Assembly (NCBI RefSeq): GCF_022809775.1
Contig: NZ_CP094380.1
Coordinates: 496,001-560,000, forward strand
DNA length: 64,000 bases
From: Pseudodesulfovibrio tunisiensis
Lineage (GTDB): Bacteria > Desulfobacterota > Desulfovibrionia > Desulfovibrionales > Desulfovibrionaceae
Reading direction: 5' to 3'
In this document: positions 8,146 through 16,329 of the stretch, piece after piece
How positions within the stretch are numbered: position 1 is the stretch's first letter
Layout: every line of letters begins with the position of its first letter
Notes under the pieces: generated by a model
Told to the model about the DNA's origin: nothing
Seen by the model: only the letters and a program-made list of their open reading frames with translations
Database searches by the model: none
Position numbers and translations under genes: made by a program

Positions 8146-9896
8146 TGATTTGATTCCTTTGTTGTCACGCGAAGGGGAAAGGTGATGGTAAAGGTCGTTC
8201 CCTTGCCTACTTCGCTGTCCACGTTCATGGTTCCGCCCAGTTCCTCCACCAGCCCGTAGGTGATGGACAGGCCCAGCCCGGTTCCTCCGCGTTTCTGCTT
8301 GGTGGAGAAAAACGGTTCGAAGATGCGCTTGATGTCGGCCTTGGGTATGCCGCATCCGTCGTCGCTCACGATGAAGGTCAGATGGTGGTCGTCCTTGCGC
8401 CGTGCAACGATGGAGAGGCGTCCGCCGTCGTTCATGGCCTGGAACGCGTTGTTGATCAGGTTCAGGAATATCTGCTGCTGCTTGCCCCGATCGGATTCGA
8501 ATTCGGGCAGGTCTTCGGGGATGTCCATCTGGATGTCGATGCTGCGGTATTCCGCTTCCTTGTGCAGGAAACCGACCACGTCCTCCGCCAGTCTGGCGAA
8601 CTTGATCTGTTCGATTTTCACATCCACGTGGCGGGCGAAGCCGAGCAGTCGTCTGGTTATGGTGCCGCAGCGTTCCACCGAGGCGAGTATGGAATCGATG
8701 TTGGCCAGAAGCCGTTTATCCTGAGCGTATTCGTTTCGGAAGAGAAACAGGTCCTTGATCAGTCCGGCCTTCTCGTTGATGATGGCCAGCGGGTTGTTGA
8801 TCTCGTGCGCCACGCCCGCAGCCAGTCTGCCGATGGAGGCCATGCGGTTGGTATGTTCCATCTGATGCAGGGTGGCGGCGCGCGTCTGGTCGGCAAGGTG
8901 CACCTTGTTGGTCATGTAGGAGGCCACGGCCGCGATGACCAGCAGGATTACGGCAATGCTGACCACGAGCATCCAGAGCAGTTCCAGCCGGATCGTGCCC
9001 CATGGCTTCATCAGTTCCTTGGTCCGTTTGACCACCAGAAGGATGAACGGACTGTTGGTGATGTAGGCATAGCCCACGGTCACGGCGGTGCCGTCCTGTT
9101 CATGGCTCTGGAGAACGCGCGTGTTGGAGGCATAGGCCGGGATGCTCAGGTCGACCTTGGACAGCACGTTGCCATGCCATCTGGAAGGTGTCTGGAGCAC
9201 GCCGGCCCGATTGACCAGAAAGGCGTCGCCCTTGCCGGACAGGTCGATGGACGACAGCATCTCATTGAATTGCTCGGTGTCCAGCGTGGCCCGGAGCACG
9301 TGCTGTCTGCCCTTGCTCTTGTCCGGGAATTTTACGGCCACGATCAGGTGCGGTTCGTCTCGGAATCCCAGAAACACGTCGCTGAGATAGGAGCCTCGGG
9401 CCAGTGTGAGTCCCAGCCATTCCTGACCGCTATAGTCCATTCCCTGAAGTTCATACGGTCCGACATAGGCTATCTGGCGACCCGTGTCGTTGATCAGGCC
9501 CAGGTCCACGAAGCCGCCGAAGCTCGTTTTCAGGGCATGAAGTACCTTGGCCAGTTGGGCTGGATCGTGAAGGGATTCCACGGTCTCGCGTTGCACCACC
9601 AGTTCCATTGCGCTCTTGTGCTGGGTCAGGAAGTGTTCCAGCGAACGCCGCGTGTTGGACGTGGTCCGGGACGTCAGCAGGATGTTTTCCTGATTCAGGG
9701 AATGCCGGGTGACGTTGTAGTCGATGAGAGTCATGATGATCAGGGGCACGAGCGCGACCACGGCCAGCACCAGAACCACCAGCCGCCACATTCGGCGGTA
9801 GTTGAAGAGTCCCTTGTACGGTCCGGTCTCGGTCACCGCGTCCCAGAATTCGGGCTTGAACTTCCTGAGTATCGACATCACGCCACCCGGTTTCAT
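8142..9896 (-). CDS. Membrane sensor histidine kinase
   Basis: 584-residue sensor kinase. Membrane segment 1 (about residues 35-58) and segment 2 (about 305-330) enclose a periplasmic sensing region of roughly 250 residues of Cache-like length. HisKA follows with GVAHEINNPLAIINE. The HATPase domain has N box NLINNAFQAM, G1 DDGCGIP, F box FEPFFSTK and G2 GTGLGLSI. It lies three bases after the kinase-like/receiver hybrid gene. Neither 9896 nor the in-frame ATG at 9878 has a strong ribosome site. The ligand is unknown. Co-location with SulP suggests it senses an anion or the transport state (inference). Confidence 0.88.
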   Translation of the reverse strand: MKPGGVMSILRKFKPEFWDAVTETGPYKGLFNYRRMWRLVVLVLAVVALVPLIIMTLIDYNVTRHSLNQENILLTSRTTSNTRRSLEHFLTQHKSAMELVVQRETVESLHDPAQLAKVLHALKTSFGGFVDLGLINDTGRQIAYVGPYELQGMDYSGQEWLGLTLARGSYLSDVFLGFRDEPHLIVAVKFPDKSKGRQHVLRATLDTEQFNEMLSSIDLSGKGDAFLVNRAGVLQTPSRWHGNVLSKVDLSIPAYASNTRVLQSHEQDGTAVTVGYAYITNSPFILLVVKRTKELMKPWGTIRLELLWMLVVSIAVILLVIAAVASYMTNKVHLADQTRAATLHQMEHTNRMASIGRLAAGVAHEINNPLAIINEKAGLIKDLFLFRNEYAQDKRLLANIDSILASVERCGTITRRLLGFARHVDVKIEQIKFARLAEDVVGFLHKEAEYRSIDIQMDIPEDLPEFESDRGKQQQIFLNLINNAFQAMNDGGRLSIVARRKDDHHLTFIVSDDGCGIPKADIKRIFEPFFSTKQKRGGTGLGLSITYGLVEELGGTMNVDSEVGKGTTFTITFPLRVTTKESNQ

Positions 9897-9899
9897 GTT

Positions 9900-11117
9900 T
9901 TAGTTGCTGTTGCGGATCTTTTCGTTCGCTGCCTTGAGGGTCTCGCTCAGAACGTCGATGTTCACGGGCTTGTGCAGGTAGGCGAAAGCGCCGAGCTGCA
10001 TGCAGGTGTCCCGGTCCTGATCCGAGCCGTGGCCCGTGAGGATGATCACCTCGACGTCGGGCCGCGACTGCTTGACGCGGCGCAGCACCTCGATGCCGTC
10101 GATGCCGGGCATCTTGAGGTCGAGAATCATGACCTCGGGCGCGTCGTTTTCAATCAGGTTGAGCGCGGACTCGCCATCGTACACCACGGCGGACCCCATG
10201 TCGCGAAGCATGAGGCGCTCGGACAGGGTCTGCACGAATTCGCGTTCATCATCCACGAGCAGAACCTTGGAAGGCAGTTCGAAATCCACCTTGCGGTAGA
10301 TGTCGGACTGGTGGAATCCCTTGCCCACCTTGGTTTCGATGGCGGCAACGCCCTCCACGCGCCCGACGATCTCCTTGAGTTCCTTTTCCAGACGATCAAG
10401 CATCAGCACGTTCTTGTTGATGGTCAGGATGATGGTGCCGCGCTTGGCCGCGACCTGAACATTGTGCCCCTCGGCAGCAAGCATGGTTTCCACCTTGGCC
10501 GCGAGCACGAAGTCCCTGATCGAGGCCAGAGACGACTTCGTGGCCTTGACCGCTTCGTTGCCGGCCTGTTCCACGATGAGTTCCGCACTTCTGTCCACGC
10601 CGGTGGAAGCCACGGGCACGATCATGTCATAGAGATACTGTGCCCACGGATCGGTTGCGCCCTTCAGGGTCTCAACCCAGGCAGCACGGTCTTCGTCGTC
10701 CTTGTGGATGAGCTTTTGCGCATGCTTTTCGGCCATGCCTTCTTCCCGCTCGGCCACGGCGAGTCGGGCCTTCATGTCGTCGATGAGGCAGACCTTGAGT
10801 ATGTGCCCGATGTTTGCAGGCGGCAGATGGGAAGTATAGCCGGAGAAGACCAGACGGTCCGCGTCCAGCAGCTTGTTGGCCATGGCCAGACGAAGCCACG
10901 CCACGGCCCGTTCCTTTTCATGGCTGAACTTGTTGAATACCGAGGTTCCGGCCTGAAATGCCCGGGCGATCTTGCCCTCATCCATGCCGGAAAGCCTGGC
11001 CGCGTCGGCCACGATTTCCTGATCCGTGATCAGGCGGTAACCCGTGGAGTCGAGCACGCGCTTGACCACCACGCCGGTCTCGCAGAACAAGCCGTTGAAT
11101 ATGGTGATGACAGACAT
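9900..11117 (-). CDS. Cytidylate-kinase-like / BON-like / receiver hybrid protein
   Basis: 405 residues with an unusual order. Residues 1 to about 200 resemble the cytidylate-kinase-like family (Cmk2): a beta strand, then helices, with TGYRLITDQEIVADAARLSGMDE matching the usual start region. The nucleotide-binding glycine loop is not conserved (NGLFCETGVVVKR). Residues of roughly 205-275 (IILTINKNVLMLD ... EGVAAIETKVG) read like a BON fold. From about 283 there is a full receiver: LLVDDERE, Asp in MILDLKMPGIDG, Lys in LHKPVNI. Phosphorylation probably comes from the downstream kinase. The kinase-like part may be a binding or scaffold module (inference). Confidence 0.75.
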   Translation of the reverse strand: MSVITIFNGLFCETGVVVKRVLDSTGYRLITDQEIVADAARLSGMDEGKIARAFQAGTSVFNKFSHEKERAVAWLRLAMANKLLDADRLVFSGYTSHLPPANIGHILKVCLIDDMKARLAVAEREEGMAEKHAQKLIHKDDEDRAAWVETLKGATDPWAQYLYDMIVPVASTGVDRSAELIVEQAGNEAVKATKSSLASIRDFVLAAKVETMLAAEGHNVQVAAKRGTIILTINKNVLMLDRLEKELKEIVGRVEGVAAIETKVGKGFHQSDIYRKVDFELPSKVLLVDDEREFVQTLSERLMLRDMGSAVVYDGESALNLIENDAPEVMILDLKMPGIDGIEVLRRVKQSRPDVEVIILTGHGSDQDRDTCMQLGAFAYLHKPVNIDVLSETLKAANEKIRNSN

Positions 11118-11138
11118 GAGAATCTCCTTGTTGTCGGG

Positions 11139-13262
11139 TTAGGCGAGCCTGCAGACCGTGGTCAGGGGGCAGGATTCCTCGGTTCCGTCTCGATGCGCCA
11201 TTTCATGCGTGGCGCAGATGGCGGTCTCCATGGTCGGATAGACATGGTCCTCGCCGATCTTTTCCAGCAGGTGGGTGCGCTTGAGCACTTCCATGACCGC
11301 TTCGTTCACTCCGCACAGCGAGATGTCGAGGCTGTTGCTGCGCACGCGGTCCACGATCAGGGACAGGGCTTCCTCACCGGATGCGTCCATGTCGTTGATG
11401 CCGTTGGCCACGATGATGATGTGCTTCAGCTTGTCCATGTTCATCATGCGGTCCGTGATCTGGTCTTCCAGAAAGCTGGCGTTGGCGAAGAACAGGGGGC
11501 CGTCGAACCGGACGAGCGCAATGTGTTCGCATTCGCGCAGGCCGTGTGCGGTGGCGTCACGCAGGGACTTGTCGTCGCTGCGGGACAGGGAGGCTACTCG
11601 CGGACGCATGCTTTTGTAAAGGAATACGGACAGCGAGAGGGCCACGCCGACCATGATGCCCTTGTCCAGATGCGGGGCAAACGCCAGAGTGCAGACAAAG
11701 GAAAGGATGGAGATCGCGCCGTCGTACCACTGGGCCTTCCAGGCATGAATGAAGCCGGAAGCGTTGATCAGGCCGATGACCGCCATCATGATGACTGCGG
11801 CAAGCACTGCCTGAGGCAGGTGGTAGAGCAGCGGCGTGAAGAACAGCAGGGCGATGACCACGGCCAGCGAGGTGAATACGCTGGACAGGCCCGTGACCGC
11901 CCCGGCCTGCAGGTTGACTGCGGAGCGGGAGAACGATCCCGAGGCCGGGTAGCTCTTGCCGCAGGCGCCGAGCATGTTGGCGAGTCCCTGACCGATGAGT
12001 TCCTGATTCGGGTCCAGACGCTGGCCTGTCTTGGCCGCCATGGCCTTGGCAATGGAGATGGCCTCCATGAAGCCGAGCAGGGAGATGATGGCTGCGAAGG
12101 GCAGCAGATGGAGCATCACCTTGAGGTCGAGGCTGGGCATGGAGATGGCCGGAATGCCGGACGGCACGGTGCCGACCACGGCTCCGCCGCCCATCATCTT
12201 CAGGTTTCCGGTGTCCAGCGTGCGGTTGCCGACCTTGACCCGCCACGTGCGGCCGTCCGTGACCATACCTTCAGGGGCTTTGCCGCGCGGGAAGAAGACC
12301 AGCCCCTGAGCGGTTTCCACGCCGTCGAACAGGACCTCGCGCAGCTCGGTGCGCAGGATGTGCGCCTGATTCTTGAGCCGGGCGATTTCAATGTTGACCA
12401 CGTTCATGTCGTGTTCCACGTCGAGCTGACCTATGACGTCCCTGGTCTGCTTGGCGTGTTCCATGTTGGTGGCCAGTTTGGTCCTTTCCATGGCATAGGC
12501 TTCGATTCCCTGAATGGCCGTGTTGAATTCGGTCACGGTCTGGCGGATTTCCTCGGACTGGATTGCGTTCAGGGAAATTCCGGCATCATGGTTGAACCCG
12601 ATGCCCCACGAAAGGGCCGTGGTGATGACAACGGCCACCAGCACGTTCGGAATCTTGGGATTCATGCGCTTGAGGATGATCATGATGGCAAAGGCCAGTG
12701 CGCCCATGCCCAGAGTGGGCCAGTGGGTGTACTGGATCGCGCTTTCGACCACGCGCATGATGGTTTCATAGTGGTGTTCGGCCTTGTCCACATAGACTCC
12801 GAACATCTTGGAGAGCTGGGACGAGGCGATGATGATGGCGGCGGCATTGGTGAAGCCGTTGACCACCGGATGGGACAGAAAGTTCACGACCAGCCCCAGC
12901 CTGAGCACACCCAGCAGGAACTGGAACAGGCCCACCATCAGGGCCAGCAGGATGGCGAAGGCGATGTAGCCTTCACTACCTGCCGTGGCGAGCGGTTCGA
13001 GGCATGCCGCGGTCATCAGCGAGACAACCGCCACCGGGCCTGTGGCGAGCTGCCTGCTGGAGCCGAACAGGGCGGCGATCAGCGGGGGCAGAAATGAGGC
13101 GTACAGGCCGTAGTATGCGGGCAACCCCGCAAGCTGGGCATACGCCATGGACTGTGGAATCAGGACCAGGGCCACCGTCAGACCCGAAATGGCGTCCGCT
13201 CTGAACGAGGCCATGTTGTAGCCCTTGAACCAGCCGAGAAACGGGAAAATCTTTGTTAGCAT
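11139..13262 (-). CDS. SulP family anion transporter with STAS domain and large insertion
   Basis: Inner-membrane SulP/SLC26 permease (707 residues), likely for sulfate or bicarbonate. The sulfate-transporter signature region is visible near residues 26-66 (SGLTVALVLIPQSMAYAQLAG), and a C-terminal STAS domain holds FFANASFLEDQI and NGINDMDASGEEAL. Residues of about 225-355 form an extra hydrophilic stretch with strong helical, coiled-coil character, then a short beta-rich part, placed where other SulP proteins have a short loop before PSGIPAISMPSL. Start 13262 follows the tetR stop by 14 bases; the longer frame overlaps tetR. First transported partner of the phosphorelay genes downstream. Confidence 0.88.
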   Translation of the reverse strand: MLTKIFPFLGWFKGYNMASFRADAISGLTVALVLIPQSMAYAQLAGLPAYYGLYASFLPPLIAALFGSSRQLATGPVAVVSLMTAACLEPLATAGSEGYIAFAILLALMVGLFQFLLGVLRLGLVVNFLSHPVVNGFTNAAAIIIASSQLSKMFGVYVDKAEHHYETIMRVVESAIQYTHWPTLGMGALAFAIMIILKRMNPKIPNVLVAVVITTALSWGIGFNHDAGISLNAIQSEEIRQTVTEFNTAIQGIEAYAMERTKLATNMEHAKQTRDVIGQLDVEHDMNVVNIEIARLKNQAHILRTELREVLFDGVETAQGLVFFPRGKAPEGMVTDGRTWRVKVGNRTLDTGNLKMMGGGAVVGTVPSGIPAISMPSLDLKVMLHLLPFAAIISLLGFMEAISIAKAMAAKTGQRLDPNQELIGQGLANMLGACGKSYPASGSFSRSAVNLQAGAVTGLSSVFTSLAVVIALLFFTPLLYHLPQAVLAAVIMMAVIGLINASGFIHAWKAQWYDGAISILSFVCTLAFAPHLDKGIMVGVALSLSVFLYKSMRPRVASLSRSDDKSLRDATAHGLRECEHIALVRFDGPLFFANASFLEDQITDRMMNMDKLKHIIIVANGINDMDASGEEALSLIVDRVRSNSLDISLCGVNEAVMEVLKRTHLLEKIGEDHVYPTMETAICATHEMAHRDGTEESCPLTTVCRLA

Positions 13263-13276
13263 AGAGCCTTCATCCT

Positions 13277-13861
13277 CTAGTTGGCTTGCAACATTCTGCG
13301 GCACGACGCGATCAGCTCGTTGAACAGAGCGCCTGCGTCGTACAGGTTGTAGTTCTTGAACCTAACCAGACCGTCGACCATCGTGAACAGGATCAGCGCT
13401 GACTTTCTCGGGTGAACGTCCTTGCCTATGGAGCCGTCCTCCTGTCCGGTGCGAATGGCTTTCTCGAAGTAGTCCGCCAGGCAGTTGTAGATCGCTTCGA
13501 GATTTTCCCGGAATTCCGGGCCGGTCTCGGCGAACTTGTAGGGGAAATGCCTGTGCAGGAGCAGAAACTGGTCCTCCTTGAGGCCCGCCAGATACAGATA
13601 GAAGGCAACCTCTTCCTCCACCATCTTCATTCCGGATTCAAAGCTTCGCTCCCGCAGGAATTCCTCGAATTGGGCCACGATGTCCTCGCGCACGTGTTCG
13701 AGAATGGTGAGAAGCAGACCTTCCTTGTTTCCGAAGTGGTAGAATATGGTTCCTTCCGCTGCACCCGTGAGCCGGGACAGTTCATGCACGGAGGTGTCCA
13801 CGAACCCCTTGTTCGCAAACAGCACCGTGGCGACTTTGAGAATGGCATCCTTTTTCTTCAT
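13277..13861 (-). CDS. TetR family transcriptional regulator
   Basis: 194-residue repressor. The N-terminal helix-turn-helix is KDAILKVATVLFANKGFVDTS followed by VHELSRLTGAAEGTIFYHFGNKEGLL. The C-terminal ligand/dimer domain is helical and rich in aromatic residues. Start 13861 has a GGGAG site; the frame extends further to 13933 but through the operator region. It is first in the operon with sulP. Two matching palindromes flank its promoter, which points to self-regulation and control of sulP plus the phosphorelay genes. Confidence 0.9.
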   Translation of the reverse strand: MKKKDAILKVATVLFANKGFVDTSVHELSRLTGAAEGTIFYHFGNKEGLLLTILEHVREDIVAQFEEFLRERSFESGMKMVEEEVAFYLYLAGLKEDQFLLLHRHFPYKFAETGPEFRENLEAIYNCLADYFEKAIRTGQEDGSIGKDVHPRKSALILFTMVDGLVRFKNYNLYDAGALFNELIASCRRMLQAN

Positions 13862-13875
13862 CTTGGCTCCCGATA

Positions 13876-13897
13876 AAACTGAGCGAACACTCAGTTT
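13876..13897. promoter_or_regulatory. TetR operator 1 (proximal palindrome)
   Basis: Inverted repeat with half-sites AAACTGAG and CTCAGTTT around a 6-base centre. It lies at the predicted transcription start of tetR, 15 bases upstream of the ATG. It shares 20 of 22 positions with the second copy at 13945-13966. Confidence 0.8.
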
Positions 13898-13904
13898 GTA
13901 CTTT

Positions 13905-13933
13905 TTGGTATCGGTAACCTGTTTTTGTGTCAA
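13905..13933 (-). promoter_or_regulatory. Predicted sigma-70 promoter of tetR-sulP operon
   Basis: A perfect -35 TTGACA on the minus strand (13933-13928), a 17-base spacer and a weaker -10 TACCAA (13910-13905). It sits exactly between the two operator palindromes. Confidence 0.6.
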
Positions 13934-13944
13934 AGAAAAGCGCG

Positions 13945-13966
13945 AAACTGAGCGTTCACTCAGTTT
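13945..13966. promoter_or_regulatory. TetR operator 2 (distal palindrome)
   Basis: Half-sites AAACTGAG and CTCAGTTT around CGTTCA. Centre-to-centre distance from operator 1 is 69 bases. It lies just upstream of the -35 element. Confidence 0.8.
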
Positions 13967-14068
13967 TATGTCTAAACTACTGGAGATGGTTGGATTTTTT
14001 TGCTTGAATGGGGGTGTGGGGAGTGAAAAAAACGTTCAAGTTGTGAAAAAAATAACAGCTTGATGGCG

Positions 14069-15472
14069 TCAAGCTCGCGCAATTCCGCGTTTTTTCATCA
14101 AGGCATACAACCGGGCTCTGGAGAGCCCGGAAATGTCGCAGGCGGACTTGATATCCCAACTGCACACGTCCAGAAGACTGCGCAGATATCTGGTCTCGAT
14201 TTCTGCAACCTGTTTCCTGCGATAGGATTTCAAATCCGGAAATTTCAGGCGATCACCGTCAAAGGGCATGCAGCCGGCAGGCACCTGTCTGCCTTTTTCC
14301 AGCAAGCGGCGGGCCACTTGTGCGCGGACCGTGCGCGGCAGATGTCGGGGGTACAGAATGGGTTCCGTGCCGGACATGAAGATGGCCCGTTCAATGGTGT
14401 GCATGAGTTCCCGGATGTTGCCGGGCCAGTCGTACTGCATGAGAATATCGAGAAAGTCCGGAGAGAAGCCCTTGCTTGGCATGCGCAGCCGTTTGCTGTG
14501 TGTGCGGATGAAGTGGCAGATGAGTTCGTTGATATCCTCGAGAATGTCGCGAAGGGGCGGCAGCGTGATTCGCATGCCGCGCAATCTGTAGAAAAGATCC
14601 TGGCGGAATCCGCCGCTGTCCACCATGGTTTCCAGATCGCGGTTCGTAGCCGCCAGGAGCCGGAAGTCGCTGGTCTGTTCCCGTGCGCCGCCCACGGGCC
14701 GGAAGCTGCGGCCTTCCAGCACGCGGAGAAAGACCTTCTGGATGCTCATGGGCAGTTCGCCTATTTCGTCAAGGAACAGGGTGCCTCCGTCCGCCTGGAG
14801 TATCAGGCCCACGGATCGGGCGTCTGCACTGGTGAACGCGCCTTTTTCATGCCCGAACAGCACGCTTTCCACGAGCGTGTCGGGCAGGGCTGCGCAATCC
14901 ACCACCACGAACGGCTTCTTCGTGCGCTTGCTGTTGCTGTGAATGGCCCGGGCAAACAGTTCCTTTCCGGTGCCGGTTTCTCCGATGATCAGCACGTTGG
15001 AGTCCGTAGCCGAGGCCAGAGCCACTTCGTCCAGACACTGGAGCATGGGACGGCTGCTGCCCACGATGCCACAGCGCCGCAGGCTCATGGGGTGCATGGA
15101 CAGTCGTTCCGCATGATATTCCATGACCCGCTGGAGCAGAACCATGATCCGCTGAATGTTCACGGGCTTGGTCACATAGTTCCATGCACCGTTCCGGATG
15201 GCGGTTTCGGCGGTGTCCGGATCGCCTGTGGAGGAGAGAATGATGACTTCGGGGCGGGAAGGGATTTCGCGGATGGTGGAAAGAAAGTCCAGGCAGCTTC
15301 CGTCAGGAAGGTTGTCTCCCAGAAGAACGGCACGAAATTCTCCCGTATGCAGTCGCGCCATGCCTCGGGCCAGACTTTGGCAGTGGTCCGTGACCATGCC
15401 TCTGGCCGAGAGATCGGCGGCGAGCTGCTCGGAGAAGTGGGCGTTCCCGTCGATGATGAGTATTTCCGCCAT
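14069..15472 (-). CDS. NtrC-type sigma-54 response regulator with atypical receiver and GAFTSA loop
   Basis: 467 residues: receiver (1-120), AAA+ sigma-54 activation domain (about 135-365) and Fis-type helix-turn-helix (SACDISGLSRARLYALMKK). The ATPase motifs are intact: GETGTGKE, GGTLFLDEIGELP, Arg-rich region near FRQDLFYRL. Two departures are visible. The receiver has LIIDGNAH and LLGDNLPDG, so the usual phospho-acceptor position (four before Pro) is Gly with Asp one residue later. The sigma-54 contact loop reads GAFTSA instead of GAFTGA. It is divergent from the Hdr supercluster across about 570 bases, so that cluster is its most likely target (inference). Confidence 0.9.
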   Translation of the reverse strand: MAEILIIDGNAHFSEQLAADLSARGMVTDHCQSLARGMARLHTGEFRAVLLGDNLPDGSCLDFLSTIREIPSRPEVIILSSTGDPDTAETAIRNGAWNYVTKPVNIQRIMVLLQRVMEYHAERLSMHPMSLRRCGIVGSSRPMLQCLDEVALASATDSNVLIIGETGTGKELFARAIHSNSKRTKKPFVVVDCAALPDTLVESVLFGHEKGAFTSADARSVGLILQADGGTLFLDEIGELPMSIQKVFLRVLEGRSFRPVGGAREQTSDFRLLAATNRDLETMVDSGGFRQDLFYRLRGMRITLPPLRDILEDINELICHFIRTHSKRLRMPSKGFSPDFLDILMQYDWPGNIRELMHTIERAIFMSGTEPILYPRHLPRTVRAQVARRLLEKGRQVPAGCMPFDGDRLKFPDLKSYRRKQVAEIETRYLRSLLDVCSWDIKSACDISGLSRARLYALMKKRGIARA

Positions 15473-16039
15473 GCTGCCTCCTGACGGATTTTCGCGTTCA
15501 ATATACCATTATAACGGGTCCAGATGTCAAAAATATATTTTCCTGTAATTTTGGGGTGCTAATTGAATTTGGACTGATGCGGTCGAGAAAAAGTCTTGAA
15601 AAAGGGGAAAGCGGTTTTTGTCGTGCATGAACATGTGTTGAGACATTGCCGACTTTCAACCCGTTGTTCTTGCATCCTGTTTTGACTGCGAGTCTCTCCT
15701 TTGCACCAATTTTGTCCCGTCAGGCAAGACCTGTCTTGAAAAGCAAGACTGTTTTTCGCTGTTTTTGCTGTATTTCGCAGCCTCGCAAAGTATTCGTTTT
15801 GCGTTCAATCGTGCGCCGCCTCAACCTTTTCTCCTTTCGGAACGCATTTTGACATGGGACATGGTGACGGGACCGGAGCCGTTCGCATCGGGGCATGCTT
15901 CGGTGATGTAATGGAAAGTCGGACGGCTGCGCGATGTGGCGGCAGGATCGTTTCGGTTTCGGAAGAGCAAACATCTCCATGTCACCTTGCTGGGCAGCAA
16001 GTTCGAGGTGAGGAGATCAGGACCGGGGAGGCTGGGAAC
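15473..16039. other. Long intergenic region between the activator and the Hdr supercluster
   Basis: 567 bases without a convincing gene. It contains repeated short elements: GTCTTGAAAA at 15593-15602 and 15733-15742, CAAGAC at 15725-15730 and 15744-15749, and the perfect palindrome CAAGAC-CT-GTCTTG at 15725-15738. These could be binding sites for the divergent activator. No consensus sigma-54 promoter was found. The closest match (15551-15566) has the -24 GG and a TTG but lacks the -12 GC. Confidence 0.5.
15725..15738. promoter_or_regulatory. Palindrome, candidate activator-binding site
   Basis: CAAGAC and GTCTTG arms around CT, followed six bases later by a further CAAGAC half-site at 15744-15749. 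Position is about 300 bases before the first gene of the plus-strand cluster. Role is inferred only. Confidence 0.4.
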
Positions 16040-16312
16040 ATGAGGCGCAAATGGGATCCCGGAACCAAGGCGAGGATTGTGCTCGAAGGGTTGATGGGCG
16101 GATGCGTGACCGACATCTGCCGGGAGCATGGTCTCAGACCCGGGCTGTACTACAAGTGGCGAGGGCAGTTCCTTGACAATGCGCATACGGTTTTCGAGCA
16201 GGATCAACGTCCGGTCGGGCCGTCGGAGATCGAGGCGGAGAACATTCGGCTCAAGCGGCTGGTGGGACAGTTGACACTCGAACTGGACAAGGATGGCGGC
16301 TCCGGCCGCTAG
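16040..16312 (+). CDS. IS3-family OrfA-like helix-turn-helix protein
   Basis: 90-residue protein matching the pattern of IS3/IS911 OrfA transposase subunits. A helix-turn-helix (KARIVLEGLMGGCVTDICREHG then YYKWRGQFL) is followed by a leucine-zipper segment (EIEAENIRLKRLVGQLTLEL). Start 16040 follows a GGGGAGG site. No OrfB catalytic (DDE) gene and no terminal inverted repeats were seen; instead the Hdr genes begin 17 bases later. Either it is a remnant of an insertion sequence or a co-opted DNA-binding protein of this operon. Confidence 0.65.
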   Translation: MRRKWDPGTKARIVLEGLMGGCVTDICREHGLRPGLYYKWRGQFLDNAHTVFEQDQRPVGPSEIEAENIRLKRLVGQLTLELDKDGGSGR

Positions 16313-16329
16313 GCAGAGGAGGGCAGGTC

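Noticed and set aside
8382..13097. 1571-residue open frame on the plus strand
   Set aside because: Antisense to the kinase, hybrid and sulP genes, all of which have clear motifs. The frame is His/Gly-rich without domains, an effect of high GC codon use.
15551..15566. Possible sigma-54 promoter for the Hdr cluster
   Set aside because: TTGG and TTG are there but the essential GC at -12 is GA and the middle positions differ; too weak to call.
15646..15852. 68-residue open frame between the activator and the OrfA-like gene
   Set aside because: No ribosome site, no motif, composition rich in Phe/Ser/Arg as in non-coding sequence; it crosses the repeat elements.
15854..16039. N-terminal extension of the OrfA-like gene
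   Set aside because: The frame is open to 15854 but family proteins start at MRRKWDPGTK, and a GGGGAGG site fits the ATG at 16040.
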